This document shows, piece after piece, positions 1 to 9,440 of a stretch of 64,000 bases of DNA. Where the stretch lies: the NCBI GenBank assembly GCA_963735955.1, contig CAVTND010000016.1, forward strand, positions 124,001-188,000. The letters are read 5' to 3'. The notes under the pieces were generated by a model. The model saw nothing but the letters and a program-made list of their open reading frames with translations, did not search any database and was not told the DNA's origin. A program made the position numbers and the translations under genes. Origin of the DNA: CAVTND01 sp963735955. GTDB taxonomy: Bacteria > Pseudomonadota > Gammaproteobacteria > Burkholderiales > Burkholderiaceae_F. Every line of letters starts with the position of its first letter. Position 1 is the stretch's first letter.

Positions 1-1696
1 TTACGCGAGGTTGAAATCCAGGCCGAAGCCCAGATCCAGGCCCGCAGCGACCGCCTGTCGCGTGAGTCGGCCGATTTCGATCCGCTCGAGTTCGACCGCT
101 ATACGCGCCTGCAGGAACTGACGCGCCTGCTTGCCGAGTCGGTCGAAGATGTAGCCATGGTCCAGAGCAACATGCTCAAGGGACTGCAGATGGCCGACAC
201 CGACCTGACCTCGCAGTCGCGCCTGACACGTGATCTGCAGCAGCAGTTGATGCGGGTGCGGCTGGTGCCCTTTTCCACCGTCTCGGAGCGCCTCTACCGA
301 GTTGCCCGGCAATCGGCCAAGGAACTGGACAAGCGCGTCAGCCTCGACATCCGGGGCGCGGCGACCGAAATCGATCGCGGCGTGCTCGAGCGCATGGTGG
401 CACCTTTCGAGCACCTGATCCGCAACGCGATCGTGCATGGGCTGGAAGTCGCCCCAGGAACGCGTGGCCAGCGGCAAGTCGGAGACCGGCGAGCTGACGC
501 TTGACGTGCGGCAGGAGGCCAACGAGATCATCGTCGTCATCAGCGATGACGGCGCCGGCCTCAATCTCGAACGCATCCACGCGCGCGCCGTCGAGCGCGA
601 GCTGATCTCACCGCAGCAGGAACTGTCGGACCGTGAGCTGATGGATCTGATCTTCCTGCCGGGCTTCTCGACGGCGACCGAAGTCACCGAACTGGCGGGC
701 CGGGGCGTCGGCATGGACGTAGTGCGCGCCGAACTCTCGCAGTTCGGCGGCCGCATTGCGGCGTCGAGTGAAACCGGCCGCGGAACGCGCTTCACGCTGT
801 ACCTGCCGATGACACTGGCGGTCGCCCAGGTCGTGCTGGCGCGGGTTGGAGGCCGCCGCTATGCGTTGCCGGCTGGAATGGTCGAGCAGGTGCGCCGCTA
901 CCGACCGACCGTGCTGCTGCCTTCGCTGGCAGACGGGATGATCGAAATTCCTCCGATCGGCACCGTGGTGCTGCGGCCGCTCGCCCAATTGATCGGCGAA
1001 GAGACCACGGGTCACCTCGCCAAGCAGACGCCGGTGGTGCTCCTGCGCTCGGGCGACGACCGTCTGGCGATCACCGTCGAAGACGTATCGAGCAACCAGG
1101 AGGTGGTGGTCAAAAACGTCGGCGTGCAGGTTGCGCGCCTCGCGGGGATACTCGGCGCCACGATTCTCGGCAGCGGCGAAATCGTGTTGATCATCAATCC
1201 GGTGCAGCTGATCGCGCGCGCGCCCGAGCCGCCGCCGATCTTCGAGCAGGAACTGCGCGCGGAAGTGAAGGCTGCGCCCGGGCGCTCCCAGCCGGTGACG
1301 GAAATCGGCGCGCCGGTCACCACGCGTGTCATGGTGGTCGACGATTCACTGACCGTGCGGCGGGTGACCCAGCGCCTGCTCGAGCGCAATGGTTACGAAG
1401 TCATGCTGGCGAAGGACGGTGTCGATGCACTGCGCCAGCTGCAGGATCTGAGGCCCGACGTCATGCTGGTCGACATCGAAATGCCGCGCATGGATGGCTA
1501 CGATCTGACCCGCAATGTTCGAGGCAATGCCGAGACTGCGAAGATTCCGATCATCATGATCACTTCGCGCACGGCAGAGAAGCACCGGAGCATGGCGTTC
1601 GAGCTCGGGGTAAACCAGTACCTCGGCAAGCCCTACCAGGATGAGGAACTGCTGAGTTTCATTCGCCAGTACAGCAGCGAGAAGGCCAGCGTCTAG
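1..1696 (+). CDS. ChpA/PilL-type hybrid chemotaxis histidine kinase, 3' part (frameshifted as read)
   Basis: This is the C-terminal part of a CheA-like kinase with a fused receiver, the kind that drives type IV pilus twitching. It enters the window already open. In order it shows a dimerisation segment (LTRDLQQQLMRVRLVPF), an HATPase N-box (HLIRNAIVHG), the G-boxes (GRGVGMDV and GRGTRFTL), a CheW-like domain, and a receiver of about 120 residues with MVVDDS, the phospho-acceptor in LVDIEMP and the lysine in LGKPY. The kinase reads in one frame up to about 450 and in the next frame from there to the TAG at 1694-1696. Removing one base near 449 restores HGLESPQERVASGK, so this is probably a sequencing error. 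The pilBCD and pilSR genes elsewhere in the window fit a twitching role. The family is clear; the exact gene name is inference. Confidence 0.85.
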
Positions 1697-2397
1697 CGAT
1701 CAGGCTTCGGCTGGTTCGATTCGACTCCTTCGAACCGGCCATTTCGAATCTGGCCTATTCGACCAGGCCGTGTCTTGATCGCGTAGTGGGTAAGTTCAGC
1801 GTTGCTGCCCATCCCCATTTTCTCGAGGATGCGCGCCCGATAGACGCTGACGGTCTTTGGGCTCAACGCCAGTTCTTCCGCGATGTCGGCCAGGCGCTTG
1901 CCCGAGGCGATCAGCTTCAGGGTCTGGAATTCGCGGTCCGACAGCTTTTCGTGCAGCGCGACGTCCTCGTCCGGCGCGTTGAGATTCTCGATCAGCGCCT
2001 GCGCGATTTCAGGTGATACGTATTTGCGCCCACCGACCACGTGTGACAGCGCCTCGAGCAGCTTGTCGGGCGCACTCGCCTTGTTCAGGTAGCCGAACGC
2101 GCCGGCGCGAAATGCACGCACGGCGTACTGGTCCTCCGGGTACATGCTGACGATCAGCACCTTGAGCTTCGGGTACTCCTCGCGCAATGCCTTGAGGACA
2201 TCGATACCGTTCTTCCCGGGCAGGCCGACATCCATCACGAGCACATCCGGCTCGCCGTGCTTCTTCAACTCGGCGCGCAACTGGGCGTAGTCACCGGCTT
2301 CTGCCACGATCTCTGCGCCGGGAAACTCCAACAGCACCTCGACGATTCCGCGCCGAACGATGGCATGATCGTCGACCACGATCAGCCTAGTCGCCAC
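1693..2397 (-). CDS. NarL/LuxR-type response regulator
   Basis: A two-domain response regulator of 234 aa. The receiver begins TRLIVVDDHAIVRRG, with phospho-acceptor Asp in VMDVGLPGKNG and the conserved Lys in GYLNKASAP. A LuxR-type helix-turn-helix follows, with KLSDREFQTLKLIASGK and LALSPKTVSVYRARILEKM. I chose the GTG at 2397-2395 because it starts just before the receiver beta-1 strand; an ATG further upstream would add about 22 residues that lie inside the kinase gene. It overlaps the stop of the upstream kinase by 11 nt, so the two are very likely co-translated partners. Its stop shares the palindrome CTAG with the stop of the convergent chemotaxis kinase. The target genes are unknown. 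Confidence 0.88.
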   Translation of the reverse strand: MATRLIVVDDHAIVRRGIVEVLLEFPGAEIVAEAGDYAQLRAELKKHGEPDVLVMDVGLPGKNGIDVLKALREEYPKLKVLIVSMYPEDQYAVRAFRAGAFGYLNKASAPDKLLEALSHVVGGRKYVSPEIAQALIENLNAPDEDVALHEKLSDREFQTLKLIASGKRLADIAEELALSPKTVSVYRARILEKMGMGSNAELTHYAIKTRPGRIGQIRNGRFEGVESNQPKPDR

Positions 2398-3536
2398 CCG
2401 TGCGCTCCTTGACCGCGCCAAGCGATCCGGCGGTCTTGACGGCTGGTGCAGCAGTGGGCGCAATCGAGATCATCACGGTCGCGCCGCGCCCGGGTGATGA
2501 CGAGACCTCGGCCCAGCCGCCGAGGCCGCGCGCCCGTTCGATCAGGCCGCGCACGCCGAATCCCGGCGTGACGGCAAGGCTCGAGGGCTCGAAGCCGATG
2601 CCGTCATCGGCGACTTCAAGCACGATCTCGTCGGACAAGGCAAACAGCTGCACGTGCACGCGGCGCGCTTTTGCATGCTTGTGGATATTCGTGAGCGCCT
2701 CCTGCGCAACGCGGTAAAGCGCCGCGGCGCGATCGGGCGCGATTTCGAAGTCATCGCGATTGGCGTGAAAATCAAGTGCGATCCCGGTGCGCTCCCGAAA
2801 TCCTCGCGCGAGCCATTCGAGTGCAGCGACCAGGCCGGCGTCCAGGACAGCAGGCCGCAGCGCATGCTGGATGCGGTGGCTGGCGACGACTGCGGATTCG
2901 AGCAGCTGCTGGATGGTTTCGAGGCGCACCGCGTGCGTGGATTGAGGTCCCAGCTCGCGCGCGTGGCGGACCAGCTCGAACTTGAGTGCCGTGAGCGCGC
3001 CACCAATGTCGTCGTGGATTTCCTGCGCAATTGCACGACGTTCATCTTCCTTGGCGCTTTCAAGATGCTGGGTCAGCGCATGCAGGCGGGCCTCGCTGTC
3101 GGCCAGCGCAGCCGCGGCATTGCGCGCCGAGCGCCGTGCCTGCGCCGCGGCGAGGCTGTGCTTCAAGCGCGGCAGCGATGCGGAACATGCGCGTCTTGAG
3201 GACGAAATCGTCCGCTCCCGCGTGCAGCGTCGCAACCGCAAGTTCCTCCGACATTTCGCCCGACAGCACGATCACCGGCAGGTCGCTGTCGACACTTCGG
3301 GCGACGTTCAGCGAGGCGAAAGAATCGAAGCGCGGCAGATTGTGGTCGGTGATGACTGCATCGACCGGCCCACTGGCAAGCGCGGCGCGCATGCCCGCTT
3401 CATCTTCGACCCGTACGGCGCGCGGATTGAGTCCCTCGCGGTGCAGGATGGCGAGCAACAGGTCGAAGTCGAGCTCGGAGTCCTCGACGACAATCAGCGA
3501 CAGGGGAGTTCGATCTGCAGTGTTCACTGGCGGCAT
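2387..3536 (-). CDS. Receiver-histidine kinase hybrid, HisKA_3 type (frameshifted as read)
   Basis: About 382 aa after repair. An N-terminal receiver (LIVVEDSELDFDLLL, phospho-acceptor in ITDHNLPRFD, Lys in DDFVLKTR) is followed by a short helical linker and a NarX-type kinase. The kinase has the phospho-acceptor His in AIAQEIHDDIGGALT, the N-box in EALTNIHKHAKA, and the G-box GIGFEP with FGVRGLIERARGLGG. The receiver frame and the kinase frame differ. Removing one base near 3165 joins them as ...FRIAAALEHSLAAAQARR..., a normal linker. There is no membrane segment, so it is a cytosolic sensor. It pairs with the downstream NarL-type regulator through an 11-nt overlap and is divergent from rnpB. 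Confidence 0.8.
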
Positions 3537-3584
3537 TCTCGCGGATTTTTGCAGCCCGAAGCGGACGCGATGTTTTCCGGCAAC

Positions 3585-3590
3585 TACAAT
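3585..3590 (+). promoter_or_regulatory. Candidate -10 element of the rnpB promoter
   Basis: TACAAT lies 7 nt before the first base of the RNase P P1 helix, the spacing expected between a sigma-70 -10 box and the start of transcription. No good -35 is visible 16-18 bp upstream. The call rests on the -10 and its position. Confidence 0.45.
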
Positions 3591-3597
3591 TCACTCC

Positions 3598-4019
3598 GCA
3601 AAGTCCGCCGGGCGGCCGCGTCTTCGCAGGAAGCCGAGGAACGTCCGGACTCCGCAGAGCGGCGTAGCAGGTAACACCTGTCCACCGTGAGGTGAGGATC
3701 AGAGCAACAGAGACGAGTCCCGGCAGGCGAGACGCGCGCAAGCGCGGCTCGCAACGTCCCGCTTCGAGAGGAGCGGGGAGGTTCGGTCAACCGCCAGGGC
3801 GCGACGCGCAAGCGTCGCGGCAGGTCGGCGAAGCCGACTTGCCGGGGGTGAAACGGGCAATCTCTACGCGGAGCAACACCAAATAGGCGGCCGATGATCC
3901 TGCTCGGTGAGGCCGCGGGTAGGTGGCTGGAGCCAGCGGGCGATCGCTGGCCTAGAGGAATGGTCGTCACATTGCCCGCAAGGACAGTGAACAGAATCCG
4001 GCGTACAGGCGGACTTTGC
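3598..4019 (+). ncRNA. rnpB: RNase P RNA (class A)
   Basis: The catalytic RNA that trims the 5' leader of tRNA precursors. The two ends pair perfectly over 12 bp (GCAAAGTCCGCC at 3598-3609 with GGCGGACTTTGC at 4008-4019), which is helix P1. The 5' conserved region reads GAGGAACGTCCGGACTCC at 3636-3653, against the usual GAGGAAAGTCCGGGCTCC. The 3' conserved block CTAGAGGAATGGTCGTCAC lies near 3953-3970, and ACAGAATCCGGCGTACAGG lies just before the final P1 strand. A T-rich run follows directly. Its place upstream of mraZ is common in Betaproteobacteria. Protein-coding frames across this stretch are spurious. Confidence 0.95.
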
Positions 4020-4211
4020 ATTTTTCTCTCTGCGCTTCACTTTCGTTCGGCACAAGCCTGTTCCACTCGCGCCACAACGAGCGCACCCTCCTGAGACTTC
4101 ACTTTCAGTTCACGCTGTAAGCTCTTCATCGAATTATCAATTCAATCGCAAGAGTTTCTTAGAAGTCGGCGCTAAGTCCTTGTCTGCATTGAAAAAACCC
4201 CCTATTTCGCC

Positions 4212-4241
4212 TTGACCGTCCACGACAGCGTGCCGTACAGT
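4212..4241 (+). promoter_or_regulatory. Promoter of the dcw cluster (Pmra-like)
   Basis: TTGACC at 4212-4217 and TACAGT at 4236-4241 are separated by 18 bp, a good sigma-70 match. The predicted start near 4248 falls at the head of the MraZ boxes. The remainder of the 4020-4354 interval holds the rnpB 3' T-run and no recognisable gene. Confidence 0.6.
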
Positions 4242-4249
4242 CGCGCTTC

Positions 4250-4280
4250 GTGTGAAAAAGTGGGAAACAGTGGGAGACGC
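4250..4280 (+). promoter_or_regulatory. MraZ operator: three direct repeats in 10-bp steps
   Basis: The motifs GTGTGA, GTGGGA and GTGGGA begin at 4250, 4260 and 4270, each followed by an A-rich spacer. MraZ is known to bind tandem TGGG repeats spaced 10 bp apart in front of its own gene. The boxes begin at the predicted transcription start, so binding should block or modulate transcription of the whole cluster. Confidence 0.75.
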
Positions 4281-4354
4281 GTTGGCTTTCGGAGGGAATC
4301 CGAGCCGCGCAATTCCCGTTGATCCCTTTTCATTGGGGCTGAGGACGGCGGGTC

Positions 4355-4783
4355 ATGTTTCAGGGCGCATCGCAACTGACCTTGGACGGCAAGGGCCGCC
4401 TGTCCATGCCGAGCCGGCATCGCGATGCCCTGGCCTCGAGCAGCGAGGGTCGCCTGACCCTGACTCGGCATCCGGATGGTTGTGTGCTGATTTATCCGCG
4501 ACCGATCTGGGATGCGCGTCGCCAGCAGATCGCCGCACTGCCCTTTTCTGCGCGCGCGCTGCAACGTCTTCTGCTCGGCAGTGCCACCGATCTGGAACTC
4601 GACAGCGCGGGCCGCGTGCTGGTGCCGACCGAACTACGCACCGCGGCACAGCTCGAGCGCGAGGTCATGTTGCTTGGCATGGGCGCGCACTTCGAATTGT
4701 GGGACACGGCGCGACTCGCCGAACACGAGCGCGTCGCACTGGCCGATGGACTGCCCGCGGCGGCGGCCGACTTCACGTTCTGA
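4355..4783 (+). CDS. mraZ: Transcriptional regulator MraZ
   Basis: 142 aa, the normal size. It has two SpoVT/AbrB-like half-domains, one near residues 5-50 (LTLDGKGRLSMPSRHRDAL) and one near 77-120 (DLELDSAGRVLVPTELR). Each carries the DxxGR core that forms the DNA-binding surface in the ring-shaped MraZ multimer. It is first in the division and cell wall cluster and is expected to autorepress through the three boxes at 4250-4280. The reading frame is intact. The next gene, rsmH, starts 6 nt after its stop. Confidence 0.95.
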   Translation: MFQGASQLTLDGKGRLSMPSRHRDALASSSEGRLTLTRHPDGCVLIYPRPIWDARRQQIAALPFSARALQRLLLGSATDLELDSAGRVLVPTELRTAAQLEREVMLLGMGAHFELWDTARLAEHERVALADGLPAAAADFTF

Positions 4784-4789
4784 CGGTGG

Positions 4790-5801
4790 ATGCCTCCGAA
4801 GTTCGAATCGATTGCCGGCGGGCCTCCATCCGCGCGCGGCAGCGGGCATCGACCCGTGCTCGAACGCGAGGCGATCGACCAGTTGCTGACCGACCCAACC
4901 GGCATCTATCTCGACGCGACCTTCGGACGGGGTGGACATTCACGCCAGCTGCTCGACGCGATTGGCACCGGCCGGCCGCGTGATTGCCTTCGATCGGGAT
5001 CCTGCGGCGGTCGACGCGGCGCGCCTGATTTCGGATTCTCGTTTTCACGTCGAGCACACCGCCTTTTCACACCTGGATGCGACGCTCGATGCACTCGGGA
5101 TCGGTTCGCTCGCAGGCGTACTGATGGATATCGGCGTCTCGTCGCCGCAGCTCGACGAGGCGGCGCGTGGATTCACCTGGCGCGTCGACGGTCCGCTCGA
5201 CATGCGAATGGATACCACGCGCGGTGAGACCGCCGGCCAGTGGCTGGCACAGGCAAGTCTTGAAGAATTGACACGGGTGATACGCGACTATGGGGAAGAA
5301 CGGTTTGCTGCATCGATTGCAAAGGCGATTGTGGCTCGCCGCGCGTCTGGGCAGCCGCTGGCAGGCACCGCCGACCTTGCCGCGCTCGTGGCGGCCGCGA
5401 TCCCGACCCGCAGTCGCAAGGACGGGGCACAACATCCGGCCACGCGGACCTTTCAGGCTGTACGGATTCACATCAATCAAGAGCTTGAGGAATTGGCGCT
5501 AGCACTCGAACAGGCGGCCCGACGACTGCGGCCAGGCGGACGACTCGTGGTGATCAGCTTTCATTCGCTCGAAGACCGCATCGCCAAGCAGTTCGTCGCC
5601 GCGCATGCGCATCCGGAGCGCGCTGAGTCGCAGCTGCGGCGGGCGCCGCTGACCGCGGCCCAGTTGCCGTCGCCCAGGCTGGCGGTGCTCGCCAAGCTGC
5701 GGGCCTCCGACGAGGAAATCGCAGCCAACCCACGTGCCCGTTCCGCGGTGCTGCGCGTTGCCGAGCGTACGCAGGAGCCCTGGCCGGGCCAGCGCCCATG
5801 A
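4790..5801 (+). CDS. rsmH: 16S rRNA (cytosine1402-N4)-methyltransferase (frameshifted as read)
   Basis: RsmH/MraW methylates N4 of C1402 in 16S rRNA using S-adenosylmethionine. The start GHRPVLEREAI and the SAM-binding segment DATFGRGGHS are in one frame up to about 4955. AGRVIAFDRDPAAV and everything after it are in the next frame to the stop at 5801. Later landmarks are LMDIGVSSPQLDEAARGF, DGPLDMRMD, TFQAVRIHINQELEEL and RLVVISFHSLEDR. Removing one base near 4955-4975 gives an ordinary protein of about 336 aa. It sits between mraZ and ftsL, and its stop overlaps the ftsL start. Confidence 0.9.
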
Positions 5802-6102
5802 TCCGGCGCCTGTTGCTCGTTGTCGCGGTCATGCTGCTGTTTGCATCGGCGCTTGCGCTCGTAACGGCCCAGCACCGCGCGCGATCGCTGTTCATCGATG
5901 TCGAGCGCGCGCAGCTGCAGGCACGGCAACTCGAGGTGGACCACGATCGATTGAAGATCGAGCAGGCACGGCTGTCGCAACCGGCACTGGTCGAGCGCGC
6001 AGCGCAGCGCCTCGGTATCAGGCCGTCGACGGCAGCCGCACGGTGTTTCTGAACCTGCCGCAGGCCAGTGCGACGGCGCCCCTGGTGCCAGGCAAGAAGT
6101 GA
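5798..6102 (+). CDS. ftsL: Cell division protein FtsL (frameshifted near the 3' end)
   Basis: A small bitopic division protein that forms the FtsQLB complex and activates FtsWI. It has an N-terminal membrane segment (LLLVVAVMLLFASALALV) followed by a coiled-coil-prone stretch with heptad leucines and glutamines, typical of FtsL. The ATG overlaps the rsmH stop (ATGA). As read, the frame closes early at 6052. A shift near 6015 continues it through VDGSRTVFLNLPQ to the TGA at 6100-6102, which overlaps the ftsI GTG start. The longer version preserves the overlap pattern and is preferred. Confidence 0.8.
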
Positions 6103-7890
6103 AGCCCGCATCGAGCCGCTCTCGAACTTCACGCGGAGGCGCACGCCTGGCGTTCAGTGCCAATCCGCTGCTCAGCGTCGCCTTGCCGGCGTGGCGCTCG
6201 AAGCTGCTGCTGTTCGTGCTGTTCGGCTGCTTCGTCGCCCTCGCCGCACGCGCGTTCTTCCTGATGGGCGGCGTGTCGACTGGCGTTCCTGCAGCGCCAG
6301 GGCGAGGCGCGCTACGCCCGCACGCTGGAAGTGCCGGCCACGCGCGGCCGGATCACGGATCGCAACGGTGTCGTGCTGGCAGCGTCGGTGCCGGCGCGTG
6401 CGATCTGGGCGATTCCCGAGGACGTCGACGCCAGTGCGGCTCAACTGAACGAGCTGGCGCGCCTGCTTGACGCGGTGCCGGCCGAACTCAAGCGCCGGCT
6501 CGGCCGACGACGATCGCAGTTTCGTCTATCTGCGACGCCAGGTCGACACCGAGCGTCGCCGAGCGGATCGCCGCGATGAAGCTGGCGGGAATTCATTCGA
6601 GCACGCGAGTTCAAGCGTCACTATCCGGAGGGGCCGACCAGTGCCCATGTGATCGGATTCACCAGCGTCGAGGACCGCGGCCAGGAAGGTGTCGAGCTGG
6701 CGCTCGAACGCACGCTCGCCGGCCGACGCGGGCAGCCGGCGCGTGATCAAGGATCGACTCGGGCGCATTGTCGAGGACGACTGGCTGCGCGAGCCGCGTC
6801 GATGGCAACGATCTCGCGCTGTCGATCGACAGCCGCGTCCAGTACATCGCGCACGCGGCGCTGCGAAGCGCGATCGATCGCCAAGCAAGGCGCGAAAGCC
6901 GGCGCCGCGATCGTGCTCGATGTGAGACGCGGCGAGATCCTCGCGCTCGCCAACTGGCCGAGCTTCGATCCGAATCTGCGCGGCGCGACTCGGCGGGCGA
7001 CGCCATTCGCAACCGCGTGCTATCACCGATACCTTCGAGCCCGGCTCGACGATGAAGCCGTTTTCGATTGCGGCTGCGCTCGAGGCCGGCAAGCGTGCAA
7101 CCCGGATACGCGCATCCAGACCGCACCGGGCACGCCTGACGATCGGCGATCGGACGATCGGCGATGCGCATCCGCACGGGCTGCTGACCGTCGAGGAAGT
7201 GGTCGCGAAATCGAGCAACGTCGGCACCGCAAAGATCGCGCTCGAATTGCCGGCACAGACGCTGTGGGACAGCTACACCGGCGTCGGCTTCGGCCAGGCG
7301 CCGCGCCTCGAATTTCCCGGCGCGGTCGCAGGTCGATTGCGTCCGGCCAAGACCTGGCGACCAATCGAGCAGGCCACGATTTCGTACGGTCACGGCATCT
7401 CGGTCACGCTGGTGCAGCTGGCGCGCGCCTACTCGGTGTTCGCGCAACGATGGCGCGCTCGTGCCGGTGACGCTTGTCAAGACCGAGACGAGCGCCGATG
7501 CCGCGTTCGCGCGCTGTCGCCGGAGACAGCGCGCGGCGATGCGCAGGATGCTCGAGATGGCGGTCAGCGACGAGGGCACTGCGCCGGCTGCGCGCATTGC
7601 CGGCTATCGCGTGGCCGGCAAGACCGGCACTGCGTACAAGATCAAGAACGGCCAGTACGTGAGGGACTACGTCGCCTCCTTCGTTGGCTTTGCGCCGGTG
7701 TCGGACGCCGCGCATCGTGGTGGCGGTCATGATCGATGAACCAAGCGCCGGCACGTCATTACGGCGGACAGGTTGCGGCGCCAGTGTTCGCGCAGATCAC
7801 GGCCGCCACCCTGCGCACACTGCAGGTTGCACCCGACGGTCCGCTCGACCCGTCCAGAGCGCTGGTCGCGCTGCGGGCAGCCGCCGATGA
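6099..7890 (+). CDS. ftsI: Septal peptidoglycan transpeptidase FtsI/PBP3 (many frameshifts as read)
   Basis: A class B penicillin-binding protein that cross-links septal peptidoglycan. Recognisable pieces occur in order but in changing frames: N-terminal membrane anchor (SKLLLFVLFGCFVALAARAFF), ARYARTLEVPATRGRITDRNG, EFKRHYPEGPTSAHVIGFTS, RRVIKDRLGRIVEDDWLREP, VQYIAHAALRSAID, AGAAIVLDVRRGEILALAN, the active-site tetrad FEPGSTMKPF (Ser nucleophile), the SSN motif in VVAKSSNVGTAKI, and the KTGTA motif in YRVAGKTGTAYK. At least ten shifts fall in 1.8 kb, most of them repairable by removing one base. All catalytic motifs survive, so I read this as poor local sequence rather than a dead gene. The stop forms ATGA with the murE start. 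Confidence 0.85.
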
Positions 7891-9440
7891 CAGCCGCTGC
7901 TCTCGACCGGCGAGGCGCTGGGCTGGCTGCGCACGACGAGTGCCGGCAGCGATCCTGTCGCAGCGGTCCGACGACCTGCAGCCTGGATAGCCGCGCGCAT
8001 TCGCACCGCGGCGATGTGTTTGTCGCAGTCGAACGGGCGAGCGCACTGACGGCCGCGTGTTCATCGACGCGGCGGTGACGCGCGGCAGCAGCGGCCGTCC
8101 TGGTCGAGCTCGACGGCTGGAATCGGGTCGATGCCTCCTGCGACGTGCCGCTGCGCGCGCGGTCACAGGCCTGCGCGACGAGCTGGGCGAACTCGCGGCC
8201 GAGTTCTACGGCCGGCCCAGCGAGCAGTCTGCTGTCGATCGGTGTGACCGGAACCAATGGCAAGACCTCGTGCAGTCAATGGATTGCGCAGCTGCTCACG
8301 AATGACGGGCGCCGCTGTGCGGTCATCGGGACGGTCGGCAGTCGGATTCGCCAGCGGCCCGCTCGAAACGAGTGCACTGACGACACCCGACCCGGTGTCA
8401 CTGCAACGCGAGGTGCGCGAGCTGCTCGATGCCGGCGCACAGGCGCTCGCGATGGAAGTCTCTTCGATCGGGCTGGTGCAAGGCCGCATCAGCGGCATGA
8501 AATTCGACGTCGCACTGTTCACAAACCTGACGCGCGATCATCTCGATTATCCACGACACGATGGAACGCTACGAGGCGGCCAAGGCACTGCTGTTCGAGC
8601 GGCCGCTCGGCTACGCCGTCGTCAATGTGGACGACGCGGCGGGCCGCCGGCTCGCCGCGCGCCTGCTGGATCGAGGCGTGCCGACGATCGGCTTCTCTGC
8701 CTCTGGCGCGAATGCCGGTGCGCGAGTTTCGGACCAGCGACTGGGCGCGCGCTCGATTCGAGCCACCGACAAGGGCCTTGCGTTCGTGGCGGTCTATGGC
8801 AAGGAGTCGATTCGAAGTCGAGGTTCCCCTGGTCGGGCACTACAACGTCGAAAATCTGCTGGGCGTCGTCGGCGTTGCCTTGGCCTGCGGCATTCGTTTG
8901 CGCGCGCGGTGCTGGATCTGCCACGCCTGGTTCCGCCGGCCGGACGTATGCAGAGCGTTGCGGAGGGCGCCGGACCGCTGGCGATCATCGACTATGCGCA
9001 CACGCCGGACGCGCTGACCAAGGCACTGGCTGCATTGCGTCCTCTGGTTTCGGCGCGCGGAGGGCGGCTTTGGGCGGTATTCGGCGCCGGCGGCGATCGC
9101 GATCCGGGCAAGCGAGCACCGATGGGAGCGGCCGCCGCGACCGGGGCCGACGTAGTCATCGTCACCAGCGACAATCCGCGCAGCGAAGATCCGGCCAGCA
9201 TCGTGGCCCAGGTGGCGGCCGGCGCCGCGGGCGCCGCGCGCTTGCTGACGATTGTCGATCGTGCTGAAGCGATTGGCCGCGCGCTGCGTGAAGCCGAGCC
9301 GTCCGATGTTGTATTGATCGCCGGCAAGGGCCACGAGGACTATCAGATCATCGGCGCCGAAAGGCGTGCCGTTCTCGGACGTCGGAAACACGCGCGGCGC
9401 GTCCGGTCCGGCGTGCGGGAGCAACCGGCATGCCGCATGA
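7887..9440 (+). CDS. murE: UDP-MurNAc-L-Ala-D-Glu:meso-DAP ligase MurE (many frameshifts as read)
   Basis: MurE adds the third residue of the peptidoglycan stem peptide, using ATP, in the cytoplasm. Pieces seen in order are MTA...LLSTGEALGWLR (start), GDVFVAVE, the P-loop GVTGTNGKTS, SSIGLVQGRISGMKFD, FTNLTRDHLDY, DYAHTPDALTKAL, and DNPRSEDP. The DNPR motif is the known signature for meso-diaminopimelate as substrate. The frame changes at least six times, for example near 8350 and 8540, where removing one C restores VGSGFASGPLET and DYHDTMERYEA. The last shift gives VPFSDVGNTRG and a TGA at 9438-9440 that overlaps the murF ATG. Confidence 0.85.

Noticed and set aside
3584..4094. Several short frames on both strands at 3.6-4.1 kb.
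   Set aside because: The stretch is RNase P RNA with a complete P1 helix and conserved cores; the frames are chance openings.
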